Part shown: one piece after another, positions 37,777 through 47,444 of the stretch | How the letters are laid out: each line of letters begins with the position of its first letter | Numbering within the stretch: position 1 is the first letter of the stretch | From: Pseudomonas putida | GTDB taxonomy: Bacteria; Pseudomonadota; Gammaproteobacteria; Pseudomonadales; Pseudomonadaceae | DNA length: 64,000 nt | Reading direction: 5' to 3' | NCBI RefSeq assembly: GCF_003228315.1 | Contig: NZ_CP029693.1 | Span: forward strand, 1,736,001 to 1,800,000 | Made by a program: the position numbers and the translations under genes | Notes under the pieces: model-generated | What the model was told of the DNA's origin: nothing | What the model saw: only the letters and a program-made list of their open reading frames with translations | Databases searched by the model: none

Positions 37777-38667
37777 ATGATGGACAGCCTCAGCGGTATC
37801 ACGGCCTTCATTCAGGTGGCCGAAACCCGCAGCTTCACCGAAGCCGGCCGCCTGCTGGAAATCTCCGCTTCTGCCGTGGGCAAGAGCGTGGCGCGCATGG
37901 AGGAACGGCTGGGGGTGCGGCTGTTCCATCGCAGTACCCGCAGCGTCACCCTGACCACCGAAGGCGAGTTGTTCCTGGACCGCTGCAAACGCATCCTCAG
38001 CGAAGTGGAAGCGGCGCAGATGGAACTGCTGGAACTGTCCGCCAACCCTCGCGGCAAGGTGCGCATCAGCGTGCCGATCCAGAACGTGCTGATCATGCCG
38101 GTGCTGGCCGGGTTCATGCGCGCCTACCCGGACGTCGAACTGGACGTGGACATGTCCGACCGCATGGTGGACGTGATCGAGGAAGGTTTCGACGCGGTGA
38201 TCCGCACCGGCGCACCGCAGGATTCACGGCTGATGGCGCGCAAGCTGGGGGGTTATCAATTGCAGTTGGTGGCGTCGCCTGCCTACCTGCAACAGCACGG
38301 CGAACCCAGGCACCCGGATGACTTGATCAACCACGTGTGCCTGCTGCACAAGTTCCCGGCCACGGGGATGATCGAGCGCTGGCCGCTGCGAGTCGGCGAG
38401 ACGCACATCGAGCCGAATCTGTCGAAGGCGCTGACCTGCACCACGATGGATCCGCTGACGTACCTGGCGATGGACGGGGTAGGAATTGCCTGCCTGCCGG
38501 ATTTTTCAATCCGCCAGCCACTGGCCGATGGCAGGCTGAAGGTGGTGCTGGACGATTACACCGATCACACCGGAAACCTGTGGATGCTCTGGCCTGCGTC
38601 GAAGCAGACCGCACCGAGGCTGCGGGTGTTGATCGACTACTTCAAGGACAACATTCTCAAGGTCTGA
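37777..38667 (+). CDS. LysR family regulator (CrgA/DmlR-like)
   Basis: A 296-residue LTTR. Helix-turn-helix: FIQVAETRSFTEAGRLLEISASAVGKSVARMEERLGVRLFHRSTRS. The effector domain has GKVRISVPIQNVLIMPVLAGFMRAYPDVELDV. It is convergent with an MFS exporter, and an ATG-ATG pair makes the start uncertain by one codon. Confidence 0.86.
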   Translation: MMDSLSGITAFIQVAETRSFTEAGRLLEISASAVGKSVARMEERLGVRLFHRSTRSVTLTTEGELFLDRCKRILSEVEAAQMELLELSANPRGKVRISVPIQNVLIMPVLAGFMRAYPDVELDVDMSDRMVDVIEEGFDAVIRTGAPQDSRLMARKLGGYQLQLVASPAYLQQHGEPRHPDDLINHVCLLHKFPATGMIERWPLRVGETHIEPNLSKALTCTTMDPLTYLAMDGVGIACLPDFSIRQPLADGRLKVVLDDYTDHTGNLWMLWPASKQTAPRLRVLIDYFKDNILKV

Positions 38668-38668
38668 C

Positions 38669-39889
38669 TCAACGTTGCAGGGCTTCGCCGATCGGCGCCT
38701 TGTCGATACCGAAACTCAGCATCGTTACCAGCCCCAACAAGCCGACCCCGGCGCCCAGCCACATCGCCGAAGGTACGCCCAGGTGATCGACCATCAGGCC
38801 GCCAAACAACGAACCCGAGGCAATCGCCAACTGGAACATGGTGACCAGCATCGCCGAGCTGGCTTCCGGCAATTGCGGCGAGGTCAGTTGCATCCAGGTG
38901 CTCACGCCCAGAGGAATCGCCCCATAAGCCGCGCCCCATGCCAACACCGCCAGTGCCACACCGAAGCCTTGCAAGTGCGGCAAGGTCAGTTGCGCGATGA
39001 CCATCATCAACACCACGGCCCCCAATGACAGTCGAAGATGCCTTGCGACACCGCCGGCCATGGCGAAGTTGGCCAACATGCCAACCATCCCGAAGCCCAG
39101 CAGAATGGAGGTGATTGCAGAGGTCGAGAACCCCGCTTCACGCCCCAGAAACGGCGCGATGTAGGTGTAAGCCGAGAAGTGCGCCGCCACCACCAGCGCC
39201 AGCAGCAACATGCTGCGTCGGGCAGTTTTACGCCCCAGAAAATCCAGCAGTGCACGCACTGGCAAACCCTCGCGCGACGGCAGTGAAGGCAGGCTCAGAC
39301 CCTGTGCAATCAGTGCCAGCAATGCCAGGGCCGCGGTCACCGCGAACGACACCCGCCAGGAAAACACATCACCCAGCCACGTGCCGAAGGGCACGCCAAA
39401 CACGGTGGCGAGGGTAATGCCGGCGAAGATCAGCGCCGTGGCTTTTGCTGCATTCGATTCACTGACCAGTCGCCCGGCCACCGCAATCGCCACCGCCCAG
39501 AAGCCGCCCAGCGCCACGCCCAGCAGCGCCCGCCCCAGCAACATGATTGCCAGCGACGGCGCGAGCGCCGCCACCAGATTGGCAATCACCTGCAACAGCG
39601 TCAGCACCAGCAGCAGTTGGCGCCGGTTCATGCGCCCGGCGCCCACCATGATCGCCGGTGCCGCCACCGCCGCCACCATGCCCGGCACGGTGACCATCAA
39701 CCCCGCCTGCCCATCGCTGATATTTAACGCTTGGGCAATGGGTGGCAGCACGCCCACCGGCAAGTATTCAGTGGTGACAAAGGCAAAGGCACCGAGGGCA
39801 ACGCTGAATACGGACAGCCATTCGCGCCAGGAGGATGGATTGGCCGGCGCGAGCGAGGCGCCAGCCGGTAATGCATGTGTATCGTTCAT
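38669..39889 (-). CDS. MFS transporter (DHA1 exporter-like)
   Basis: A 406-residue carrier with twelve membrane segments. FVTTEYLPVGVLPPIAQALNISDGQAGLMVTVPGM resembles sugar-efflux and arabinose-efflux DHA1 proteins. Its stop lies next to the LysR stop. It probably exports a small molecule under control of the LysR protein; no substrate can be named. Confidence 0.84.
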   Translation of the reverse strand: MNDTHALPAGASLAPANPSSWREWLSVFSVALGAFAFVTTEYLPVGVLPPIAQALNISDGQAGLMVTVPGMVAAVAAPAIMVGAGRMNRRQLLLVLTLLQVIANLVAALAPSLAIMLLGRALLGVALGGFWAVAIAVAGRLVSESNAAKATALIFAGITLATVFGVPFGTWLGDVFSWRVSFAVTAALALLALIAQGLSLPSLPSREGLPVRALLDFLGRKTARRSMLLLALVVAAHFSAYTYIAPFLGREAGFSTSAITSILLGFGMVGMLANFAMAGGVARHLRLSLGAVVLMMVIAQLTLPHLQGFGVALAVLAWGAAYGAIPLGVSTWMQLTSPQLPEASSAMLVTMFQLAIASGSLFGGLMVDHLGVPSAMWLGAGVGLLGLVTMLSFGIDKAPIGEALQR

Positions 39890-40108
39890 AGCAAAGCTCC
39901 ACAGGAATGAGTGGAGCCATGCTAGGCAGGCGGGCTTCGGGGAAAAACGGGGTGCGGATCCGCTCTGTGTGGAGCGATGGGTCCGCAATCACGTGTCCTT
40001 GAAACCTGACGCACTTGATCTACCGTTTTGTGACGTGCCCATTGCTGGTGCCTGCATGTCGGTGATGGTCAGTCCCTGAAGCTGCAACTGCCGAGTTTCC
40101 AAGGAGCC

Positions 40109-42220
40109 ATGATGGCCACCTCTGCGCGCAAGCCTGCATCCACTGCCGCCAGCAAAACCAGAGCCACAAAAAAAACCGCCGCTACCGTCACCGACAGCCT
40201 GAATCGCCGGCGCCCGGTCTGTCCGGATCAACTGGATTTGCGTGACCGGCTCTACCAGCCGCCCGTGGGTTTGCAGCCGGCGAAAATGCTGATGCCGACG
40301 CTCTGGATGAGCATCAAGAACCAGCTGCAAACCAATGCCTGCACGGGCTTTGCGCTATCGACCGTGATCGAATACCTGCTCAGCAAAGGCAAACGGGAAA
40401 ACAAGCCCGCCATCTCGCCGTACATGCTGTACAGCATGGCGCGTCGCTACGACGAAATCCCCGAAGCACCGAATGCCGATCCCAAGCTGGCCGACAGTGG
40501 CTCTTCCCTGCGCGGCGCGCTCAAGGGCTGGTACAAACAGGGTGCGTGCGCCGCCGACCTGTGGCCGAACCTGGACATGCCGCCGGCCACCAACCTGCCC
40601 GATACCGACTGGTGGATCGACTCGGTGCAACGCCCGCTCGGGGCCTATTACCGGGTGGACCCGCTGTCGATCAGCGACATGCACGTGGCCCTCAATGACC
40701 TGGGCGTGCTCTATGCCAGCGCCGCCTGCCACGCCGGCTGGACCGTCGCCGCCAGCGAGGCCGCGCAACTGGCCACACCACCGGGTGCCTGGGACGATTA
40801 CTGGCGCATTCCCTGCCAGAAGGCCGGGCTCGACGACGGTGGCCATGCCTTTGTGATCGTCGGCTACAACGAGGATGGTTTCCTCATCCAGAATTCCTGG
40901 GGCACCGGCTGGGGCAGCGCCGGCTATGCGATCCTCACCTACTCGGACTGGCAGTACAACGCCATGGACTGCTGGGCGCCGCAACTGGGGGTGATCACCG
41001 CCGAACACACGGCGATCTCCGAAGCCACGACCCTGCGCGAAAATCCTGCTGGCGATGTGGTGGTCGCGTCCTCGGACGTGCTGGCCAATCGGGAAATCAA
41101 TCCGTTCATCATCGACCTGGGCAACAACGGCGAATTGAGCCAGACCGGTGACTTTCGTACGCGCCGCGAAGACGTGGAGGATCTGGTCGGCTTCCATCTC
41201 GGGGAAGCGCGCAAACGCTGGAACCTGTCCGCCTCTGACGCCATCGACATTGCCATCTATGCCCACGGTGGGCTCAACGACGAGAAAGCGGCTGCCGCCA
41301 CGGCGAAAGAGTGGATTCCCCTGCTCTACGACGCGAAGATTTTCCCGATTTTCCTCATGTGGGAAACCGGGGCCATGACCACGGTGCTCAATCTCATCGT
41401 CGACGCCTACCGGCAAGTGCCCCGCAGCACGGGTGGGGTGTTCTCGGAGCTTGGCGATGCCGTCAAACAGTTCTACGACAAGCGCCTGGAGCGTGCGCTG
41501 GCAGGACCTGGAACATTGTTGTGGGGCGAGATGAAACAGAACGCCGACGCCCTGAGCGGCAATTCGCAAAGCGGTTTGCAGATTCTGCACAAGGCGTTTC
41601 TCGAGTCCGGCAACATCGGCAAATTCCGCCTGCACCTCATCGGCCATTCGGCAGGCGCCATCGTTCACAGTTTTATCATCGACCGGCTCGCCAAAGACGG
41701 CCTGCGCTTTGCGTCGCTGAACCTGATGGCGCCAGCAGTACGGGTCGACACCTTCGAGCGCCTGGTGCTGCCGCACCTGATCAGCAAGGCCGTGGACAAC
41801 TGCCTGCAGTTTTCCCTGACCGATGAGGCGGAAAACAAGGACCCGACGTGCCGGCCCTACCTGCGCTCATTGCTCTATCTGGTTTCGGAGTCATTTGAAG
41901 CGGGCGTGCGCACACCGATCCTGGGCATGGACAAGTACGTCAGGGCCTCGTCGGTGTTCAATCTGGCCAACTTCACCTACGTCACCACGCCCTCGGCCGA
42001 TTCGATCAACTCGACCCACGGCGGGTTCGACAACGATGTGCCGACGCAAAAACGGATCGTCGCGCAGGTGCTCAAAAGCAAAGCCAATGTCATTGGCCTG
42101 TCCGGCGTTGGCGGGGGCAGCAATTGGGCGGGCAAGGCAGCCCCGGCGGCCAAGGCGCCGCGCGGCAAGGCCGCTGCCGCCAAACCGAAAAAAGCGCCGG
42201 CAGCGAGGGCGAAGAAATGA
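40109..42220 (+). CDS. Papain-like C1 peptidase fused to lipase-like alpha/beta hydrolase
   Basis: A 703-residue protein with two catalytic domains. The N-terminal domain (about 40-290) is papain-like: DLRD, then IKNQLQTNACTGFALS with oxyanion Gln72 and nucleophile Cys78, GGHAFVIVGY with His246 and QNSWGTGWGSAGYA with Asn262. The second (about 330-640) has YAHGGLND (oxyanion loop) and IGHSAGAIVH with nucleophile Ser514, and a candidate His637. Lys/Ala/Pro-rich tails flank both ends (residues 1-30 and 675-703). No signal peptide is seen. AAGGAG precedes the ATG-ATG start. No fusion partner genes are adjacent, and I do not know this architecture from a characterised protein. Confidence 0.8.
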   Translation: MMATSARKPASTAASKTRATKKTAATVTDSLNRRRPVCPDQLDLRDRLYQPPVGLQPAKMLMPTLWMSIKNQLQTNACTGFALSTVIEYLLSKGKRENKPAISPYMLYSMARRYDEIPEAPNADPKLADSGSSLRGALKGWYKQGACAADLWPNLDMPPATNLPDTDWWIDSVQRPLGAYYRVDPLSISDMHVALNDLGVLYASAACHAGWTVAASEAAQLATPPGAWDDYWRIPCQKAGLDDGGHAFVIVGYNEDGFLIQNSWGTGWGSAGYAILTYSDWQYNAMDCWAPQLGVITAEHTAISEATTLRENPAGDVVVASSDVLANREINPFIIDLGNNGELSQTGDFRTRREDVEDLVGFHLGEARKRWNLSASDAIDIAIYAHGGLNDEKAAAATAKEWIPLLYDAKIFPIFLMWETGAMTTVLNLIVDAYRQVPRSTGGVFSELGDAVKQFYDKRLERALAGPGTLLWGEMKQNADALSGNSQSGLQILHKAFLESGNIGKFRLHLIGHSAGAIVHSFIIDRLAKDGLRFASLNLMAPAVRVDTFERLVLPHLISKAVDNCLQFSLTDEAENKDPTCRPYLRSLLYLVSESFEAGVRTPILGMDKYVRASSVFNLANFTYVTTPSADSINSTHGGFDNDVPTQKRIVAQVLKSKANVIGLSGVGGGSNWAGKAAPAAKAPRGKAAAAKPKKAPAARAKK

Positions 42221-42790
42221 TCAGCGCTGCGGCGCAACCATTCGAAAGCGGATATTGATCTCATTGGAAACGAGGGTGTCGGCCCACTCGCCCTCGCCGA
42301 TCTTGAAATCATTGCGCTTGAGCGTCAGCTCGCCATCGAAAATGCCGATGGCGTTTTCCGCCTTCAACAACACCGGCACCGTCACTTCCCGCGTGAGTCC
42401 CCGCAGAGTGAGGTTGCCGGTGATCTGGTAACGGTTGTTGCCCAGGTTCTTGAAGCGGCTCGACTCAAAGGTCGCCACCGGGTAGCTGGCGGTGTCGAAC
42501 CAGGCGGGCTTTTGCAGTTCGGTATTGGCGTCTTCGCTGCCGGCATCGATGCTGCTCAGTTCGATGGTCAATTTGGCGTGGGCCGCCTCGGGTTGGGCGG
42601 TGTCGAAATCCAGATCCCCTGCAAACTTGCCAAAGGTGCCGTACACCCTCGACCCCATCTGGTTATAAGTGAAACTGATGGTGCTGGCCGTGGCATTGAC
42701 GTCGCTGTATTCCACCGCGTAAGCGCCGGGCAAGGCATTGAATGCAACCACGGCGATCAATGCCGTGAAACGCTGGAATCTGGGGCTCAT
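42221..42790 (-). CDS. YceI family periplasmic lipid-binding-like protein
   Basis: A 189-residue protein. Signal peptide to about residue 26 (ending AYA), then the lipocalin-like YceI domain: ISFTYNQMGSRVYGTFGKFAGDLDFDTAQPEAAHAKLTIELSSIDAG and FKNLGNNRYQITGNLTLRGLTREVTVPV. Family members bind polyisoprenoid or fatty lipid. Its stop codon abuts the stop of the protease/lipase fusion from the other strand with no gap. GGAG precedes the ATG. Confidence 0.87.
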   Translation of the reverse strand: MSPRFQRFTALIAVVAFNALPGAYAVEYSDVNATASTISFTYNQMGSRVYGTFGKFAGDLDFDTAQPEAAHAKLTIELSSIDAGSEDANTELQKPAWFDTASYPVATFESSRFKNLGNNRYQITGNLTLRGLTREVTVPVLLKAENAIGIFDGELTLKRNDFKIGEGEWADTLVSNEINIRFRMVAPQR

Positions 42791-42899
42791 GGAACACTCC
42801 GGGCCGGGCGCCCTGATGGGTTGAAGTGCCAAACACACGCAGCCGATGACAGGAGGACTAAAGCAAAGAACGGCTGTTTATGCCAGTTGAGCCTGGCCT

Positions 42900-43580
42900 T
42901 CACCGCTGGCTGGCACTCGCCTCGTGCTGCCACGCCCGTTGCAACAGATCGATGACCTCCCGGTCCGAGGTCTGGGAAAAATCCACGTACCAGTGCCCGA
43001 TCGAGGTGAACCAGTCCGGGTACAGCGGACACACCAGCTCATCCACTTCCCTGCGCAGCGCCTCGGCCGTTTCAACCGGCGCCACCGGCACCGCCACCAC
43101 GATGCGCGACGGTGCCTGCACCCGCACCGCCTGGATCGCCGCCTTCATCGAGGCACCGGTGGCCAGGCCATCGTCGATCAGGATCACCACCTGATCCTTG
43201 AGCTCTAAGGGTGCACGTGAGCCGCGATACACCTGCTCGCGCCGCAACAGCTCCTGGCTTTCCCGGGCGACCACCGTGTCGAATTCAGCCTTGGATATCG
43301 GATGAAACCGTAGCGCCTCTTCATTGCGAATCAGCACCCCACCACTGGCAATCGCGCCCATGGCGTACTCGGGGCGGGACGGCACACCGAGCTTGCGCAC
43401 CAGCATCAGGTCCAGACAAAGGCCCAGCGCCATGGCCACTTCATAAGCCACCGGCACCCCGCCACGGGGCAAGGCCAGGAGAATCACGTCGGATCGATGC
43501 GCGTAATTCTGCAAAAGCTCCACCAGACGCCGGCCGGCCTCCGGGCGATCCTGCAGGATGGAATGGGATAAAGGGCTCAT
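42900..43580 (-). CDS. Phosphoribosyltransferase domain protein
   Basis: A 226-residue type I PRTase-like protein. PRPP-binding motif VILIDDGLATGASM lies at about residues 130-143, and LALPRGGVPVAYEVA is an early loop. It belongs to the group often found beside dienelactone-hydrolase or erythromycin-esterase genes, which here are absent. The base substrate is unknown. Confidence 0.84.
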   Translation of the reverse strand: MSPLSHSILQDRPEAGRRLVELLQNYAHRSDVILLALPRGGVPVAYEVAMALGLCLDLMLVRKLGVPSRPEYAMGAIASGGVLIRNEEALRFHPISKAEFDTVVARESQELLRREQVYRGSRAPLELKDQVVILIDDGLATGASMKAAIQAVRVQAPSRIVVAVPVAPVETAEALRREVDELVCPLYPDWFTSIGHWYVDFSQTSDREVIDLLQRAWQHEASASQR

Positions 43581-43645
43581 GGAAAACCTCTCCAGGCGGT
43601 TACGCCTGACGGTTCAGAATTCCCCGATAGATTGTCACCGTTCCC

Positions 43646-43737
43646 TGTAGGAGCAAAGCTTGCTCGCGATGGCGGTGTGCCAAACAACCTCAATGTCGAC
43701 TGACAATTCGCCATCGCGAGCAAGCTTTGCTCCTACA
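43646..43737. repeat. REPIN, short class, AAGCTTGC arms
   Basis: Third AAGCTTGC element; spacer contains CCTCAATGTCGACTGACA. Lies between PRTase start and MATE stop. Confidence 0.86.
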
Positions 43738-43771
43738 GAACACCAGCAGCGCAGGACAAGGCACCGCCCCC

Positions 43772-45148
43772 CTACACCAACCGCTCAATCTTCTGATGCT
43801 TCCAAACCAGTTTGTAATACAAGGTTTGCAACGCCAGCATCCCCAGATACGCCACCGGAAACGCCATCCACACCCCTTGCAGGCCGAACCGCGCATCCAG
43901 CAGATAAGCCACCGGCAACTGCACGCCCACCACGCAAACAATCGAAATCCCCACCGGCACCATTACCGTGCCGCTGGCGCGCATGATGCCGCCGATGATC
44001 GCCTGGAAGCCGAACACCAAAAGGCTCCAGAGCATGATGTGCAGCAGGTGATCGGCCATGCTGAGCGTCGCTTCCTCGGTGAGGAACGAACCCAACAGCC
44101 AGTGCGACAGCAAATACCCCAACACCACCAGGCCACCGGTCAGGCACACATTGATCATCAACCCCGTACGCAGAATCGCGCCGATACGTTCGATGCGCCC
44201 TGCCCCGATCGCCTGCGCGCCGAGGATCGACGCGGTGATGGCAATCGACAGCGCCGGGAACTGCACATAATTGACTATTTGCGTGACCGCGCCGTAGGCC
44301 GCCGTCGCCTGGGAACCGTGCTGGTTCACCAGCGCCAGAATCACCAATTCCGAGAGCGACAACACCACCATCTGCAAGCCGGTGGGCAGACCGATGCGTA
44401 GCACTTTGCCGAGAATCGCCCAGTCCAGCTTCATCGCCGCGAAAAACTCCCGATCCGGCGCCATCGGATGCCCCTTGCGAATCAGCCGCCACGCCAGCCA
44501 ACCCATCGCCGCCAGGTTGCCCGCCAGCCCGGCGAACGCCGCACTCTGGATCCCCAGCGGGGGAATGCCCAACCAGCCGCGAATCAATGCTGGCGTCAGC
44601 GCCAGGCCGATCGCGGTCGACACCAGCAACGCCAGCAACGGCGACAGCGTGTCACTGACCCCGCGCAGCAATTGCGTGAACAACACGAACACCAACAGCG
44701 ACGGCATGAACCACAACATCACATGGGCATACGCCACCGCATCGTCCAGCACGTCCCCGGGCGTGCCCAGGCCCATCAACGAAGACCGCGCAAACACACT
44801 GCCCACCACCGCCGCCACCAGCCCGATCAACACGCCCAACAACAGGGTCGCCCCGGCAATCGCCTTCACCAGATGCGTCTCCCGCGCCCCCCACGCCTGC
44901 CCGATCAACACCCCAGCGCCAGCACCGAGGCCGATGACCAGGGCGATGAAAAAGAAAACGATCGGGAACATCCCCGACACCGCCGCCAACGCCTGGGTGC
45001 CGAGCATCTGGCCGATGTAGATGCTGTTGACCGTGCCGGACATGGATTGCAGGAAGTTGGACAGGACCATGGGCGCGAGGAACAGCAGGTAGGTTTTCCA
45101 GAGAGGGCGTTGGGGTTGGGCGGGGTTTTGCATGGGATAGAGGTCCAT
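43772..45148 (-). CDS. MATE family multidrug exporter
   Basis: A 458-residue protein (from the ATG at 45148) with twelve hydrophobic segments arranged as two similar halves. PMVLSNFLQSMSGTVNSIYIGQMLGTQALAAVSGMFPI and ASILGAQAIGAGRIERI are typical NorM/DinF features. These carriers expel cationic drugs or dyes using Na+ or H+. ATGs at 45148 and 45133 are both possible and a longer frame runs to 45205; no strong ribosome site decides. Confidence 0.84.
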   Translation of the reverse strand: MDLYPMQNPAQPQRPLWKTYLLFLAPMVLSNFLQSMSGTVNSIYIGQMLGTQALAAVSGMFPIVFFFIALVIGLGAGAGVLIGQAWGARETHLVKAIAGATLLLGVLIGLVAAVVGSVFARSSLMGLGTPGDVLDDAVAYAHVMLWFMPSLLVFVLFTQLLRGVSDTLSPLLALLVSTAIGLALTPALIRGWLGIPPLGIQSAAFAGLAGNLAAMGWLAWRLIRKGHPMAPDREFFAAMKLDWAILGKVLRIGLPTGLQMVVLSLSELVILALVNQHGSQATAAYGAVTQIVNYVQFPALSIAITASILGAQAIGAGRIERIGAILRTGLMINVCLTGGLVVLGYLLSHWLLGSFLTEEATLSMADHLLHIMLWSLLVFGFQAIIGGIMRASGTVMVPVGISIVCVVGVQLPVAYLLDARFGLQGVWMAFPVAYLGMLALQTLYYKLVWKHQKIERLV

Positions 45149-45353
45149 CTCGACGGCTGGGGTGCAGATGGAGGATAGCTTCGGCCAGTTGGGGTCGGGG
45201 GGCAATGAGCATTTATGGGGCGTGTTTAAAATTCTAGTGAAGTCATGTGAAAGGTCCGGGATTTGATCAGCCCGGTCCTACATGTTGCGGGACGGATGTG
45301 ACTCGATGGATGTGATTGGGCGGCCATTGCCGGCGCAGGTGGCAGGGTAAATG

Positions 45354-45383
45354 AAAACGGGCGCCTAGACGCCCGTTTATTCA
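45354..45383 (-). terminator. Rho-independent terminator
   Basis: Stem ACGGGCGCCTAGACGCCCGT flanked by T- and A-runs, 30 bases beyond the stop of the acyl-CoA oxidase-like gene. Confidence 0.8.
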
Positions 45384-45412
45384 TTCAACTGAAACAGAGT
45401 CAGGATCCGTAA

Positions 45413-47158
45413 TTACGCATCCCCATGAACATTTTTATACCACTGGATATAGTCGTCACTGGAAATGGGGGTTTGAATATTCGCTTGTTCTACAGCAAAA
45501 GCCTCAATGAGATTGTTGATACGATCTGCATGCTGACGAATAAACTCCAAACGGCGAGCTTCTATCATTTGGGCTTCAGCACTGCCCAGCACACCATGAC
45601 TGATCAGACTTCGCAGAGCACGGAACAGGCTATCAAGCAGGTACCCCTCGGCAACCAGCATGGTGTCTTCATCTTCCTGCCGTTCGAGAAGACAGGTGGC
45701 TACGTTGATCACTGCCCACACCTGGCTTAATGCAATAACATCATCGGTGTATTTATCTCCAACATTGAGCTGAATGCGCCGTCCGCTCGAAGTTGAAAGT
45801 GTATTCAGCTTAAGAATCAGACAATCCATCCAGCTTTGGAGAACGCCCACCAGATCCTGTAAAAGAGGGGTGGATTGTTGCGGCACGAGTTTATCTTGCA
45901 ATAACAGAGCACCTGCTTTCAGAGATAGAACCAGATTATCTCCCTCCGCCGTAATAGCGCCAAAGTTTGAAATAACATAAGTAACTATTTTATTGTCCGA
46001 AAATAAACCCTGAGCCCCGCAACGCTCCCGGCAGGCGACCAACACTTCCTGAGTTCGCCAGGTGCAAAGCGCCTTGGCGACAATCAATTCCGCGAGGAGC
46101 CTGTCGGAAAATATAAAATTCTCCCTTTCACTCTCAAATGCCCGGGATACTTTACACCCCAACATTCTTAGATAAAGCGAGTGCGCAACGGTACTCAGCG
46201 TATCCCACGCCAAACCTTCTTTTATATGCTGATAGTTCAAAACCGGCATCAATCCCGCATACCCATGGACTTTCCGTTGCTGCGCATAGCGATAGGTAAT
46301 ATGCAGAGCGGACTTGGCAGCGGCAACCGAACTCACCGCCATGCACAATTTCCCGGAGTGGATTTTGCTGGTCACCAATGCAAAGCGGTCTCTGAACTTC
46401 GGCATTTTAACGGTCACTTGCCCGTCCCTGGACAGGGTTAACATATCCCCCGCAAGCAGCGCCTCATACGGGAGCTCAACCTGATTGAACGAAGTAATAG
46501 CGTTATCCAGATAAAGCCCCGGCTTTTCACCCAACGGGGTGATGGTGACGCCTTTGGTCATGGTGCCGTGACTGGATAAAGGCACCACGAACGGAAAAAT
46601 GCCATAGCGCTTTCCTGCAACTGACAAGTTGGCCAGCACTACCGCGATCTTGGGTCGTTCACAGGGTGAGCTGTTGGGCATGAACTTCCATGCCCGCTCC
46701 GTCTCGGAATTGAGTAAAAACAGGCGTTTCTCGGGTAAGTACGTTGCGTGAGTCTCCAGTGCGACCAAGTTGTTACCATGGGCCAACTCTGTTGCCAGAT
46801 AGACGCCGATCGCTCTGCCAGACGTCAGTTGCCGATACAGATTCTCTACGTATGGGTTTAGCGGGGCCAGATTACTAATAGTCCCAATTGCCAGATTGAA
46901 ATGGATCGACAACATGGATACGACCGCCCCGTCGTGAACGGCGACCAGTTCATGCAGCAGAGCCAAATTCTCGAAAGAACCGATATCAATGTTGTAATCA
47001 TTGACCGCATCCAGCAGGGCCACGAATTTTCTTATCGTTGACGACACATCCGTACAATCTCCTTGCAGGACTTCGGCCAATTGCGCGGAAAGTTGCCTAT
47101 TCCCTATCTGCAACAGAGATTCCAAGCTCTCGAACTTAGCTGTTTTATATCGACTCAT
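45413..47158 (-). CDS. Acyl-CoA oxidase-like flavoprotein
   Basis: A protein of about 581 residues (from the ATG at 47158) with the acyl-CoA dehydrogenase/oxidase fold. The region YLATELAHGNN...ATY matches the FAD-binding strand of oxidases, HGTMTKGVTITPLGEKPGLYLDNA the following sheet, and CGAQGLFSD...ISNFGAITAEGDNLVL the C-terminal loop. In that loop EGDN carries the catalytic-type Glu. Oxidases transfer electrons to O2, making peroxide. Codon use is AT-richer than neighbours and no beta-oxidation genes are near, which hints at transfer. Starts at 47188, 47203 and a TTG at 47215 are also open. Confidence 0.72.
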   Translation of the reverse strand: MSRYKTAKFESLESLLQIGNRQLSAQLAEVLQGDCTDVSSTIRKFVALLDAVNDYNIDIGSFENLALLHELVAVHDGAVVSMLSIHFNLAIGTISNLAPLNPYVENLYRQLTSGRAIGVYLATELAHGNNLVALETHATYLPEKRLFLLNSETERAWKFMPNSSPCERPKIAVVLANLSVAGKRYGIFPFVVPLSSHGTMTKGVTITPLGEKPGLYLDNAITSFNQVELPYEALLAGDMLTLSRDGQVTVKMPKFRDRFALVTSKIHSGKLCMAVSSVAAAKSALHITYRYAQQRKVHGYAGLMPVLNYQHIKEGLAWDTLSTVAHSLYLRMLGCKVSRAFESERENFIFSDRLLAELIVAKALCTWRTQEVLVACRERCGAQGLFSDNKIVTYVISNFGAITAEGDNLVLSLKAGALLLQDKLVPQQSTPLLQDLVGVLQSWMDCLILKLNTLSTSSGRRIQLNVGDKYTDDVIALSQVWAVINVATCLLERQEDEDTMLVAEGYLLDSLFRALRSLISHGVLGSAEAQMIEARRLEFIRQHADRINNLIEAFAVEQANIQTPISSDDYIQWYKNVHGDA

Positions 47159-47382
47159 GGCTAATGAATATCTCGGAAAGTTCAGCATAATCGCTGGGTG
47201 CATGACTGGTGACAAAGAGTAAGACGATGGGGTGCTCGCGTGACAATGGCAAAGACACGGGCACTCCTATCGTTTGGGAAATTTCTGCAACCCAAACTGG
47301 TAATTTCCTACATAACAATCTGATTTATCATCTGGACTAGCCCGTCGAGCCGTCAGGAAATTCCACGTCGCACATTGGAAAA

Positions 47383-47423
47383 CGAAAAAAAGGGGGCGGA
47401 TTCTGAGAATTCCGCCCCCTTCT
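47383..47423 (-). terminator. Strong terminator
   Basis: Stem AGGGGGCGGA paired with TCCGCCCCCT, followed on the minus strand by T7. It ends transcription of the cupin gene. Confidence 0.8.
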
Positions 47424-47444
47424 TACATCCGCTCTGTTTATGCC

